Below the pieces are notes generated by a model. That model had not been told where the DNA came from. It did not search any database and saw only the letters and a list, made by a program, of their open reading frames with translations. Position numbers and translations under genes: made by a program. A stretch of 11,788 nucleotides of DNA from assembly GCA_003024985.2 (NCBI GenBank), contig PXIH01S0055307.1. One strand, given 5' to 3'. Below are positions 1 through 9,049 of this stretch, piece by piece (position 1 is the first letter of the stretch; every line of letters begins with the position of its first letter). The DNA comes from Euperipatoides rowelli. Lineage: Eukaryota; Onychophora; Udeonychophora; Euonychophora; Peripatopsidae.

Positions 1-1530
1 AATTTGATAAATAAAAAGATTTTTTTTTTCTTTTTCAAAAAAAATATTTTCTTTATTTTTGTGTGCATCATTATTTTGGTTAACATATTAAAATTTATTT
101 GGCACATTGACATTAAATTCTATTAGCCTAATCCATTTTATAAAATAGTAAGTTACTTTATAAGAAGTCTGGGTGTTAAAATTAAAGAGACATGAACCAT
201 CACAAGTTTTTTTTTTTTAATGTAGCGTACAGAGAATTATCCCCTCCCCCCAATATGATGTAATGTGAAGACTTAATATGTTCTATGACATAATGAAGAA
301 TAATCTTAGTAGTTTCTTGAATTCAAAATTTTATTTGAATTAACTTTATTCGTTAGATCTTAAGTTATATCACTTAAAATTAAGCTGTTTTAAAATTATG
401 CTCTCAATTGCATGTCTGATGATATATTACTTTGTCTCATTTTAAAAAACGAATTGTACAAGTAATGCTTCATTTGAAACTTAGCTATTGCTACCATTGT
501 TTATGTCTCTTTCATTTTCTAGCATCATAAAATATATGCAGTATGCATACACTTGCTATCAGAACATAATAAAGTTTCCCATAATTGAGAGATCTGATGC
601 ATTTCAAGATGAATATTTAACATTTAAATGAAGATACCAGACTTAAATAATAATTTTCATCCTCTTCACATTTTTTTATAAATGTGTACCACCAAGGCTA
701 TGTTTAAATATACTAAGAATTATTCCCAGAGAGGATTGATTGCATCGGGACTGGTTTAAAATGCCATAGGGACACATTTAAATATGCAAATGATTGACAA
801 TTACTGAATTGCCTATAATAGCCTACTTCTGAACAGACAAATTTCCTCAATATTAACTCAACAAATATACAGTACATCCCTTCACCACAAGACAATGACT
901 CTGCTTCTTACGAAGTTTGGTCCTAATCTGTCGAGCTGTTTGAAAAAAATGGATCTTCCAATACCACTTATACCACCTTTTAAACACCCCACCAACTTTT
1001 TGCCCCCACCTTCATGCCAGTGAATCCAGGTTAGTCCAGATTGGTTTGGTAGGATATAGGAGACAACCATAAAAAAAAACCTTTGCATATTGTAATATTA
1101 TGTAAGATTATTGGTATTGACATAATGGTGCTGACTCGATGTTATAATTACTGTATTATTTTTATTTTAAAATATTTTTTTGATGACTTGTTAAAAATCA
1201 TAGTTTCAATATACGGTAGCCTACTTCACAAGTCTAGTTATGCATAATATAAAGCTATTTAGTATAATATGATGTATATTCACATGTGGTATTAATGTTT
1301 GCACTAATTTCTGAAATTTTCTATAACTGGAAATATTGCATTGTGGTAATTCAAATGCAGTGGGGAAAAAATGTTTGTTGATGAATTATTGATGGAGTGT
1401 GTTCATATCCTACCTGTGTATAATGTCTTTGAATTAGATAGTATAATTTAATTGCTCAAAGTTACTCTAATAGAATTTTAATATCTAGCCTACCGAATGT
1501 AATCTGATTATCAAATAAATAGTTTTCTAG

Positions 1531-1548
1531 ATATACAGTACTGTATAT
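1531..1548. repeat. Perfect 18-bp palindrome
   Basis: The sequence ATATACAGTACTGTATAT equals its own reverse complement over all 18 bases. Its core, TACTGTAT/ATACAGTA, recurs elsewhere in the window (near 1684, 4310, 4391, 7388, 7657, 7940 and 11701). It may therefore be part of a dispersed motif rather than a unique site. Function is unknown. Confidence 0.8.
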
Positions 1549-1582
1549 TACCGGTGACCAAGAAGATACAGGTTGTGTGAAT

Positions 1583-1602
1583 AATATTTGTTAACAAATA
1601 TT
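1583..1602. repeat. Perfect 20-bp palindrome next to an A10T12 run
   Basis: AATATTTGTTAACAAATATT is self-complementary over 20 bases. It lies 34 bases after the 18-bp palindrome and is followed at 1604-1625 by ten A and twelve T, which is itself a self-complementary run. The centre TTGTTAACAA resembles forkhead/HNF-type core sites, but in DNA this AT-rich that resemblance is weak evidence. Cruciform extrusion or easy melting is possible. Confidence 0.8.
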
Positions 1603-2140
1603 TAAAAAAAAAATTTTTTTTTTTTAATAAAAGTGATTGCTGGAAAATTTTGTAAATGAAAGATTTAGGCTATATTATTTAATGTACTGTATGTGATGGT
1701 GAACTTTACTGATGAGTGATTTAAACAGCATAATCTGAAATTCAGAGCCTATTTAGAAGCAGATGGTTGTGATGTAAGCTAGTTTTTATAAAACTTCAAA
1801 ATTATTGTTAAAAATATTTGGTTGGCTCTAATTAGATACAGGCTAGTCAGTATAGCTATTTTTGTTTGCTTTGCTTTTTACATTTAGATTCAGTTTGTTT
1901 TATTTATATACAGTTAATAGCTTAGATTTCATTATCTTGGTTGAATTGGTTTTATTTGGTTGATTTAAAAACATATTTTCTAATGTGTCTGATCTTATTT
2001 AATTGTTCAAACTTTGGTTAATCAAAAGGCAAACAATGCATTTTGTAAAATGTCAATGAGTAAATCAAAATGATGATCAGAAAACAGCACTAGAAATAAA
2101 GATTATATAGGCCTAATAAAAACTATTATGTATTATTATA

Positions 2141-2239
2141 CAGGCTGTCCGAGAATTACCTTTATGGTAACGATTTAACATAACTCATGAAACAAAAGTC
2201 AAATCCACAAACCGTTCGCTGCAATTTATCAACTCAAAA
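2141..2239 (+). repeat. Left terminal inverted repeat of the deleted transposon
   Basis: This arm pairs with the reverse complement of 2611-2693. Shared blocks in order are AATTACCTTTA, GATTTAACATAACTCATGA, CACAAACCGTT.GCTGCAATTT and ATCAACTCAAAA. The left arm carries small insertions, chiefly near 2191-2203, that make it about 16 bp longer. Confidence 0.88.
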
Positions 2240-2287
2240 TGTATTTTGTTGTTCAATAGATGGCACCACCATGCATTTTTAATGTAA

Positions 2288-2497
2288 ATGGTGTCCATAC
2301 AAGAAAAAGTGAAATATGTGCTGTAGCTGGCCGAAACAAAAGACTTAGTAACTGTCCAACGCAAATATCGAACAGCGTATGGGAAAGAACCACCAAATGT
2401 ACCTATAATCAATGCATGGATTAAATTTAAGGAGACTGGGAGTCTACTGGAGGTTAAAGGTCAACATCACCCAACACTGGAGCGTGACACAAGCCCA
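2288..2497 (+). pseudogene. Transposase N-terminal fragment (DUF4817-like helix-turn-helix)
   Basis: From an ATG at 2288 the frame encodes a start of the MVSIQEKVKYVL type. An in-frame TAG follows at 2324-2326 where relatives usually have tryptophan (VLWLAE), then LAETKDLVTVQRKYRTAYGK and a WIKFKETGSLLEVK block. This matches from memory the DNA-binding N-terminus of transposases annotated as DUF4817 (..QEKAQCVLWLAE..VQRRFRT.YG..P.. followed by TGSLL). The region would bind the terminal inverted repeats. After about 70 codons similarity stops at the deletion junction near 2485-2497, and the frame runs out at a TAA at 2522. The stop codon, the missing catalytic domain and the frame change downstream make this a dead fragment. 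Confidence 0.8.
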
Positions 2498-2501
2498 CTT
2501 G

Positions 2502-2607
2502 TTTTTTTTGTGGGGTTATGTTAAGGACATGATTTACCGCACACTATCAAATAACATGCCATAGATATGTGATGGATGAAATTGAGTTTCACTTTGTAAA
2601 TAAATAA
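2502..2607 (+). pseudogene. Transposase C-terminal fragments after the deletion junction
   Basis: In a different frame from the N-terminal piece, 2502-2543 reads FFLWGYVKDMIYRT. This is the conserved block just after the third catalytic aspartate in this transposase group (SPLDFFLWG.VKD..Y). At 2569-2595 a third frame reads VMDEIEFHF, ending with a TAA at 2605-2607. It resembles the usual C-terminal W.EIE(Y/F)R.D.CR block. About 30 or more residues that normally separate these two blocks are missing, so there was at least one more internal deletion. The stop lies only 3 bp from the start of the right inverted repeat. The third aspartate itself is lost or altered at the junction, where the frame reads SPLV. 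Confidence 0.72.
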
Positions 2608-2610
2608 ACT

Positions 2611-2693
2611 TTTTGAGTTGATAAAGAAATTGCAGCAAACGGTTTGTGGTCATGAGTTATGTTAAATCATTAAAGGTAATTTTCAGACACCTG
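2611..2693 (-). repeat. Right terminal inverted repeat of the deleted transposon
   Basis: Read inward, this arm starts CAGGTGTCTGAAAATTACC and matches the left arm through ATCAACTCAAAA, with a few substitutions and small gaps. The terminal CAG and the following TGTC-like bases are typical of this transposon group. Confidence 0.88.
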
Positions 2694-5600
2694 TTCATTT
2701 CTATTTATAGAGATCCAAATATAGAATATTTACTCAGTCACTGTATTTAAAATATATGTTCCAACATTTGAAAATTTTGCCACGTAGATCTATTAAACAA
2801 TATCAAACAAATTGGATGTAGCCATTTTTTATCCAAAGTTCTGAATGAACTCTTGGAATTGAACATTGATTCATAATTTTTAACTAATAACCAAAAGTAA
2901 ACTAGCATATTTTAGATGTTGATTGCATTAAACCAAAGCTGATTAAGTTCCAAAACTGGTGTTTTAAGAACAGCTTGGTTAGAGTCTAAAAACTTACCTT
3001 ATGTTTACTGCTCAATTTTAATTTATTTAGAATTGTATACTTTATTTTGAAGTTTATGACAAGTCACATTTAAGCATTGCATTTTTTTCTAATTTCCCTC
3101 AAGGTACAAATTTGAATCTTGGAAATTTTGTTGACTTTTTTTCAAATCTAGCTTGACTTTTCATAGATAAAGTCCTGAATTGGTACAATTCCAACTATTT
3201 AAAAATAATAATCCACTTTCTTTGGTACAGTTCCATAATGAGATTTATTTGAAACCCATCATTTGTAAATAACATTGTATTTGTTAAATGTCTTGGTAAA
3301 GAGTTCTTTGGAAGAACCCTTACAAAATCTTTTAGATTTAAATATGGGTGCTCCCTTTTCAAGTAAATACTTTCCCAATATAAATTTGTAAGAAACATCT
3401 TGCAAAAGATGTTTTGAATGCCCTGATTAATATTGCTAATAAAATATCAGATCTTTGATTTCACATTTTTATGAGTTACAATGATTGCCCCAACGAAGAA
3501 TAATAACCGACAACTAACTCTTTGTTAATAAGTGGTAAAAACTGTGAAAAATTAAGTTTACAAAATTTTTTTAAGTCAGTAAAAATCATTTATTTAAATG
3601 GACTACGGTACATATTATTGTTAAAAAATAGTATTGAAAAACATTGAATTTAAATAGTTTTTGGAGCTGGAAGAGATTTAATTCTAATGCTAAACTTACA
3701 GTATTTGACTTTGTACTGTTCCTATATTTCTTAAAATTCATCATGTGCAAATATGCACAGCACCTTGACTATTTGCATAAATGTGTAGCAAAATATTTGT
3801 CACTTGGGAGTTGGGAAAGCGTTTGCCACCAGTTTTTTCATAAAGGTTGAGCCCACAAGTTCAAACAGTAATTATTTTAGTTGACTAATATATTCCTATT
3901 GTACATTATTGTAAATACAACCCATATTTAATGCTTGTTATAAGTTTTTTTGTCAGAATTCTTCATTTAAATAAGCCAATTTATACACTAATTTTTTGTC
4001 ATTTTTAAAAAAATATTTTTATAAAATAGTTTTCATTTTAAAGGTGGTATTTACAAATTAAAAAAAAAAAAAATCATAGGTAGGATTTTTACTTACCTTT
4101 TCCTAATCACTTGTCTGCATCAGGTCTTGACATTTTTTATTGTACATAAAAAAAAATGGAATTTCACTATTTTATGAGATTAACAAACTAATGTTTGATG
4201 ACGGAAGCCTATAAGCTAGAAAGCCAAAACTTGAGTCTTCTATTTTTTTTTTTTTAATTCGAGAAGTTGTTTGGTAAATAAGAAAGTTGTAAATATATAT
4301 ATAAAACATACTGTATACTTGAATTTAATTATTGCCACTCAAAAAAAAAATATACATAGCTTATATATATAATCCTTTGACTGATATTTTACTGTATGTA
4401 AATTTACAAATATAGTTACTGTAAAATTGTCTTGTCTCCATATGACAAGTTATTTCTATTAAATATTTTCATTTTGATTTTAAACAATTATTGGTTTATA
4501 TCTAAACTTTATTTCAATGAATTGTTTATTTGTTGTTCATATTACGCTGTTATTGGCATTTTGAATCGCTATTTAAAATGACATTGAATTTGTAATTGTA
4601 CAGCCAAGAAATGTTTAGCTAATTATATTTATAGATTGCTGCATCTGATAAACTATGAGACAGCTAAATTTTTGAATGAAATAGGATGATCTTTAATTTT
4701 TTGTTAAGACAAAAGTATGTAAAAATAAAATATTACTGGTGTCATGCAATCTAAAATAATTCCAACAACGGTAATTCTAATATACCAATGGGTGCAAACT
4801 CCCTGGCTAAAGTCAGATTTAGGTTTTTAATTATTTTCATGAGGGTTTTTATTTAACATTTTTCACTGTTGGATTAAAGGAAAATTTTCACCAATGATTG
4901 GATTATTGTCGTTTTTCAAAATGCCACATTATTTTTCTTACAGACCATTTTTATGGATTTTTTTTTCTTTATAAAAACCTATAAAGCCTATTGTTCATGT
5001 AGACATTACCTGGGAGGAATATCTACACACTTGTATGCTAGATGCACTAAACCTAATATAGATTTTTGATTTTACTTGTGCTTAATTATTTGCACTCATG
5101 ATAAATAAATTCATAATGCTTTTAACTGTAAATCGAGTTATTTCCAATTTTTACAGCGTAAGCAAATTTACATACTTTGAAAACAAAGCTACTGTTGTAA
5201 TTTATTGTCAAAAATTTATTGAAATATTTGAATCTCATTAAGTTTTTAATTGCAATTTATTTTTTAAAAGTTTAATTTTATACTTAATATTTCATTATTT
5301 AATTACTTAGTTTAATGACCTTTAGTCCATTATTGCTAGATATTTTTAAAGTACCAATAACTTGTATATTATTATTTTTTTCATTCTGTATGTAATATAT
5401 TGGAATTTTTTTTTTTTCAAGATGCAATAAATTCCTGAATTCCAATTATGTATCTGTTCCTTATTTAACTGATACAAGTGACTCCAGTTGTGAATTAAAA
5501 GAACTAGAGCATTTTCTTGCATTGGAATTGTACTGTCAATTTTTATTTGATGAAATGGTTAATTAAATCATAAATGTTTACAATGATAAACTTAAAAATC

Positions 5601-5939
5601 AAATACCTAAAATCTAATATGTCAATGTTAATTTTGATTTACAATATTGTTATCTGAAATTGTAAAACAATATATCAAGCATCCTAATGTACAAGACAGT
5701 CTATTACTTTTGGCATTAAAATAAATTTATCACTGAGATGGTGAACCATTAATGAATGCAATAATTACTTTCTTATTTTATTGTAAATGATATTGCATGA
5801 TATCTAATAACTTATTTAATTATCATACTAGTAATAATGACTGCTATGTAGGAAGAACCTACCTAAACATCTTCCCACACCTGTCCTTTGGATGAGTAGC
5901 TTTTTTAAAAAAAAAACTTCATATAGGCTAGTTGTTTAA
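2694..5939. other. AT-rich DNA without a supported gene
   Basis: I see no gene or mobile element here. The minus-strand frame at 3195-3398 (67 codons) and the plus-strand frame at 3644-3850 (68 codons) have AT-driven composition and no recognisable motif. Homopolymer runs occur at about 4058-4072 (A), 4242-4256 (T) and 5404-5417 (T). A GC-richer patch at 4097-4135 lies against a perfect minus-strand donor consensus (AAAAG|GTAAGT, GT at 4095-4096). All three minus-strand frames of that patch are closed, so it is at most a non-coding exon. Confidence 0.55.
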
Positions 5940-6039
5940 ATTCCCTAATCCTTTATAACTTAATTTTTAATCAAATAAGCACTTGGATCATTGAACTAAC
6001 TGCATATTTTTAAATTGGAATTTATTTAACTGGCAAAAA

Positions 6040-7215
6040 AAAAAAAAAACTACACAAATTTAATCCAATTAAAGTACAAAGAATGCATTTTAGTCAGTTA
6101 GACAACTCTACAAAAAAAAAAAAAAAAAAAAAAAAGAGTGTGATTCAATTCAACCCAAAGAATGCATTTTAACTTTTCCCCAAATAATTTACATTTTTGT
6201 TTATTCCACTATCTTATTAAAATAATCCAAATAGTATCCTGTTTTAATAGTTTTTAATAGCTAATCCAAATGATTCATTTTGGCAAATTCCAATAATTCA
6301 AAATATGCTTATCTTATGGACTCGTCACAATAAGAGTATGTTTTTGACTAACCTACTAACCTAAATATGCAGCTTATTTTTGTCCACTTGCTGGGTTTAA
6401 AAATAGGAATCAATTTGTTCCCTCAAGTACTCACATTGGAATTTTGGCCAACCCTACTTTTCAAAAAAGATGCATTTTGGCCCATCTTACTAACCAAGTA
6501 ATGATTTGACTCCCCCTGCTAATCCAATTTAAATAAACTAACTTAATATCTTCCATTAACACAAAATGTATTTTAGCCCACGGCAATACTTCAATATATG
6601 CATTTGATTACTTTTTATAAACCAAAAAAGGATTTGGATCCATTCTACTAATCAAAAATATGAATTTAGCACCTCTAAAAATGGTTAGAAATTTGTAATT
6701 TATGCTTATTAATCAAAAAAAAATGAAATTTGTTCATCACAATTTCCCAAATATATACATTTTGACTCACCCCAGTTAATGTAATAATATAATTTGACCT
6801 GCAAAAACTAAGCCAAAATATGCATTTTGGTATTATCCTTATCAGTCCAAATCAATGTTTTGGTTCATTTATTTGTTGGCTTTTCTAAAATACTGGCATG
6901 CATTTTGGTTCATCTGACAAAAAATATGAAATTTGATCTACCTTAGTACTAATAACATTTTGAAACATGCCATTGACACAAAATAACTATTTTCATCCTC
7001 CCACTATCACAAAATATGCATTTTGCCCATCTAATCAAAAATATACATTTTGGTACAACATGTTAGTAGCCTAAAATATTCATTTTGGTCTACCCTAATA
7101 TCCAAATTACATTTGACTGATTAAACCAACATCTTCATTTTAGACCACTAACTAACCAAAATATGAATTTTGGCCAAACCAATAACTCAAAATTTCAATT
7201 TGATCTACCCTAATG
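6040..7215 (+). repeat. Highly diverged tandem array, unit about 31 bp
   Basis: About thirty copies of a degenerate core follow one another at roughly 25-36 bp spacing, all in the same orientation. The best copies are CCAAAATATGCATTTTGG near 6812, CACAAAATATGCATTTTGCC near 7012 and CCAAAATATGAATTTTGG near 7156. Others lie near 6079, 6155, 6264, 6461, 6559, 6747, 7036, 7071, 7101, 7126 and 7187. The spacer tends to read like YCYACCCTACTAA. The core is close to a palindrome. Divergence between units is high, so the array is old, and its edges are blurred: weaker copies may extend left to about 5940. No open frame runs through it. A 24-base A run at 6112-6135 interrupts it. Confidence 0.72.
6112..6135. 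repeat. Poly-A run of 24
   Basis: An uninterrupted A24 lies inside the left part of the 31-bp array. It could be a simple slippage expansion or the tail of a tiny retroposed insert. I see no target-site duplication that would decide this. Confidence 0.85.
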
Positions 7216-8339
7216 ATACTTTTTTTGTTTCTAAATATGGCTTACACATTTGCAATATTTTTAAACATTTATGATTTATTTTCCATTTAAAATAGATGCT
7301 CACAATAATAACTAACTGCTCAAGTTCAGCATTTGCATTATTTTGAATACCGGTATTACAATTTATTTCTATCTTTAGAATTAAAATACAGTATATATTG
7401 AAGTCGGGTCACATTACAGTTTTTAAAGGTAAAGCAGATGTTTTATCAAACCTATTGTTTTTATTCATTGTTTAACACCTTCCTTCTAAATTTAAAAAAA
7501 GCGCATGGGAAATTAGGCCCAAGTTAATGATATTAGTTTTCTTCTGGGTCCAATGATTTCAGTAAATGATGTTAACTATGCTGTCATACTTTACTTTTTA
7601 AACATTATGTTACTATAACATCCATTTTTATGATTTGAATAAATGATGATGCAATTACTGTATATTGATATCCTAAATTAATTTAAAAAAAAAAAAAAAA
7701 AATTCATACTTCTTCAGCCAACATGTTGAGGTGTCCAGAGCCCAGTTAATACATTAAAGAGCTGAGGCTGGAGCCCTCAGGTAAGCATTTTTAACCTTTA
7801 TTAACATACATTTCTCTCAAATCGCCCCTCCCAAGGTACCTCTTGAAGAAGGTGTACAAGAACACCTGGTGCAATGGGGGCTGCAGTTAGTAATTTCCAT
7901 TTTGCTGATTCTTTTTTTTTTTTTTTTTTAAACATAGGCTACTGTATGTCAATTTTATTTTTCAGCTATAAAATGAATTTTATGATTTTGTTCTGCTAAA
8001 AGTGAAATTTCTCAGTGTCAATTTTTATTTACATATTTTAGTTGCATTTTTTATTAAAAAATTGCAATAGCTTATACTGAAGGTTCTTGAAGCCCCAAAG
8101 TTGAGGGTGGGCTACAGCCCACTCCCCCCTTTAAACTGGCACAGAATGTCTGTCAGCATTATGACTAGTGTATTTAGTCCCAATTTGGCTGTGACAGATA
8201 TTTAGGCGATTAATGTTGGCAATTGGAAAAAAAAATGGAGAAGAAAAGGATGCGAGATTTGTACTTTTTTTTTTAACAATGAGTCGGGAAATTTATCAAT
8301 TTGATATAGCAACACTAATCTGAAAAATATATTCAAGGA
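7216..8339. other. AT-rich spacer with three GC-richer patches
   Basis: Most of this stretch is AT-rich filler, with A18-like runs near 7685-7702 and T runs near 7912-7929 and 8264-8274. GC-richer patches lie at 7718-7780, 7830-7895 and 8080-8135. The second contains the hairpin AGGTGT-ACAAGA-ACACCT (about 7847-7864). The third contains GTGGGCT-AC-AGCCCAC, a 7-bp stem with a 2-base loop. The second and third share CTTGAAG and GGGCTxCAG motifs, so they may be fragments of one dispersed repeat. A self-complementary AATACCGGTATT lies at 7346-7357. No coding frame is convincing. Confidence 0.5.
7718..7780 (+). other. Possible non-coding exon, weak
   Basis: This 63-base GC-richer block is bounded by an acceptor-like CTTCTTCAG (AG at 7716-7717) and a donor CAG|GTAAGC (GT at 7781-7782). 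All three plus-strand frames contain a stop within it, so it cannot be an internal coding exon. It could be an untranslated or long non-coding RNA exon, or chance. It also contains the hairpin-forming CTGAGGCTGGAGCCCTCAG at its end. Confidence 0.15.
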
Positions 8340-8662
8340 CCCAGCCAGTGTCTCTTGCTCTCCTGTTACTGTTTTAACTAATAATTAAATATTTTGTGCT
8401 GTGTTCCACTTAACTAATGACCTGCATTTTACAAATTGCTGATTTAACATCTTAAAAACCTTAACCCTTTTTACTGAAAGCGTGTAAAAAACTTAGAAGA
8501 GCAACTTACACGCTTTTAGTAAAAAGGGTTAATAAGGTTTTTAAGATGTTAAAACAGTAATTTGTAAAAAAAAAAAAGCAGGGCATTGTTATAGTTAAGT
8601 GGGACACAGCACAAAATATTAAATCATTAGTTAAAACAGGAGAGCAAGAGACATTCGCTGGG
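8340..8662. mobile_element. Long foldback (hairpin) element, MITE-like
   Basis: The left arm (8340-8487) and right arm (8506-8662) are long inverted copies separated by an 18-base loop. Pairing runs from the outer ends (CCCAGCCAGTGTCTCTTGC against CCCAGCGAATGTCTCTTGC) to the inner ends (ACTGAAAGCGTGTAA against TTACACGCTTTTAGT). It passes through shared blocks such as CTCTCCTG, TTTGTGCTGTGT, CCACTTAACTA and TTAACATCTTAAAAACCTTA. Differences are scattered substitutions, a 6-base TTACTG insert in the left arm and an A12 expansion at 8567-8578. No open frame and no clear target-site duplication are seen. A foldback non-autonomous DNA element is the likeliest reading; a local inverted duplication is the alternative. 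Confidence 0.85.
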
Positions 8663-8710
8663 ACTGACATCTGGATCTCAGACCCAACAAATGTTTCCAG
8701 TATATTAGAT

Positions 8711-8839
8711 GATCTCTAACCTTAACCGTACACTCTCACGGACCCTAACTCCAACATGAATATAATAACAAATTAAAGGATCTTTAACTTTAACCACACA
8801 CTGATCCTAAGTCCAACATAAATATAAAAGCATATTAAA
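8711..8839 (+). repeat. Tandem duplication, two copies of about 61-68 bp
   Basis: Copy one (8711-8778) and copy two (8779-8839) both run GATCTyTAACyTTAACC, then CCTAAxTCCAACAT, then AATATAA, and end in ATTAAA. Copy two lacks about six bases in the middle. The copies are diverged, so the duplication is not recent. Confidence 0.75.
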
Positions 8840-8868
8840 AAATAAAATAACACCATACCACAGATAGA

Positions 8869-8896
8869 ATGCAAGCCCATCTCTGATGGGCTGCAT
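8869..8896. repeat. Strong stem-loop
   Basis: AGCCCATC-TCT-GATGGGCT forms an 8-bp perfect stem with a 3-base loop. ATGC and GCAT extend it by four more pairs past a single bulged A at 8873. It sits inside the inverted-repeat module. Function is unknown. Confidence 0.75.
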
Positions 8897-9049
8897 GAAA
8901 ATGTTGAGTCTGAGATTCAGACGCTTTACTTTTCACCGTACTTTATTATTATTAAGTGTTAATATAAGTTGTCTTTTACACTTCTGAGCTTTTTATCTTG
9001 AGAGCATATTTATGCGAACAGTGTTAATCATCTCTGTTTTTTCTCTCAG

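Larger units (their letters stand above)
1..2138. other. AT-rich intergenic or intronic DNA, no gene seen
   Basis: This stretch is AT-rich with many A and T runs. Open frames at 713-895 and 882-1088 on the minus strand are short, lie in low-complexity sequence and resemble no family I know. No tRNA B-box, splice-bounded open frame or transposon end was found. The only structured elements are two perfect palindromes at 1531-1548 and 1583-1602 and the A10T12 run that follows them. It could be intron or intergenic sequence; the sequence alone does not say which. Confidence 0.6.
2141..2693 (+). mobile_element. Internally deleted Tc1/mariner-superfamily transposon
   Basis: The 553-bp element is bounded by imperfect terminal inverted repeats beginning CAGGCTGTCC on the left and CAGGTGTCTG on the right (read inward). 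A TA lies immediately before the left end; the right flank reads TT, so that copy of the target site appears mutated. Inside, on the plus strand, are an N-terminal transposase piece (2288 onward) and two C-terminal pieces (2502-2543 and 2563-2607). The catalytic core between them is missing. Full-length relatives with a transposase of about 340 residues would be well over 1 kb, so several hundred base pairs have been lost. It cannot encode an active transposase. It could have been moved by an intact relative, which is inference. Confidence 0.88.
8669..8922. repeat. Second inverted-repeat module with internal hairpins
   Basis: The ends 8669-8689 (ATCTGGATCTCAGACCCAAC..) and 8902-8922, read as reverse complement (GTCTGAATCTCAGACTCAAC..), match at 18 of 21 positions. 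All three differences are transitions. The right end is also a small hairpin, GTCTGA-GAT-TCAGAC at 8908-8922. Inside lie a tandem duplication (8711-8839) and a strong stem-loop at 8869-8896. The module begins 6 bp after the foldback element ends. It may be another non-autonomous element or a further part of the same one. Confidence 0.6.

Noticed and set aside
713-1088. Two minus-strand open frames of 60 and 68 codons
   Set aside because: They lie in low-complexity AT-rich DNA, have no recognisable motif, no splice context and no similarity to a family I know. Frames of this length are expected by chance here.
2185-2412. Minus-strand frame of 75 codons
   Set aside because: It is the antisense shadow of the transposase N-terminal fragment on the plus strand.
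2992-2997. Perfect minus-strand GTAAGT donor consensus
   Set aside because: The sequence next to it is featureless AT-rich DNA with no acceptor partner. A few such hexamers are expected by chance in both strands of this window.
3195-3398. Minus-strand frame of 67 codons with a varied composition
   Set aside because: It looked slightly protein-like, but I recognise no domain, and a neighbouring frame over the same bases is also open for tens of codons. That argues against selection on either. A protein search would decide.
3644-3850. Plus-strand frame of 68 codons
   Set aside because: It is rich in Phe, Leu, Lys and Tyr as expected from AT-rich DNA, with no family resemblance.
5399-5445. Short inverted pair TTGGAATT / AATTCCAA
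   Set aside because: The arms are only 8 bp with a long T-rich gap, which is unremarkable in AT-rich DNA.
6040-7215. Possible CRISPR array
   Set aside because: Units are diverged along their whole length with no constant repeat and unique spacers, and the context is eukaryotic with transposons and microsatellites.
8711-8839. CTAACCTTAACC-like text suggesting telomeric repeats
   Set aside because: It occurs once per duplicated unit, is not a hexamer array, and the whole 61-68-bp unit is what repeats.
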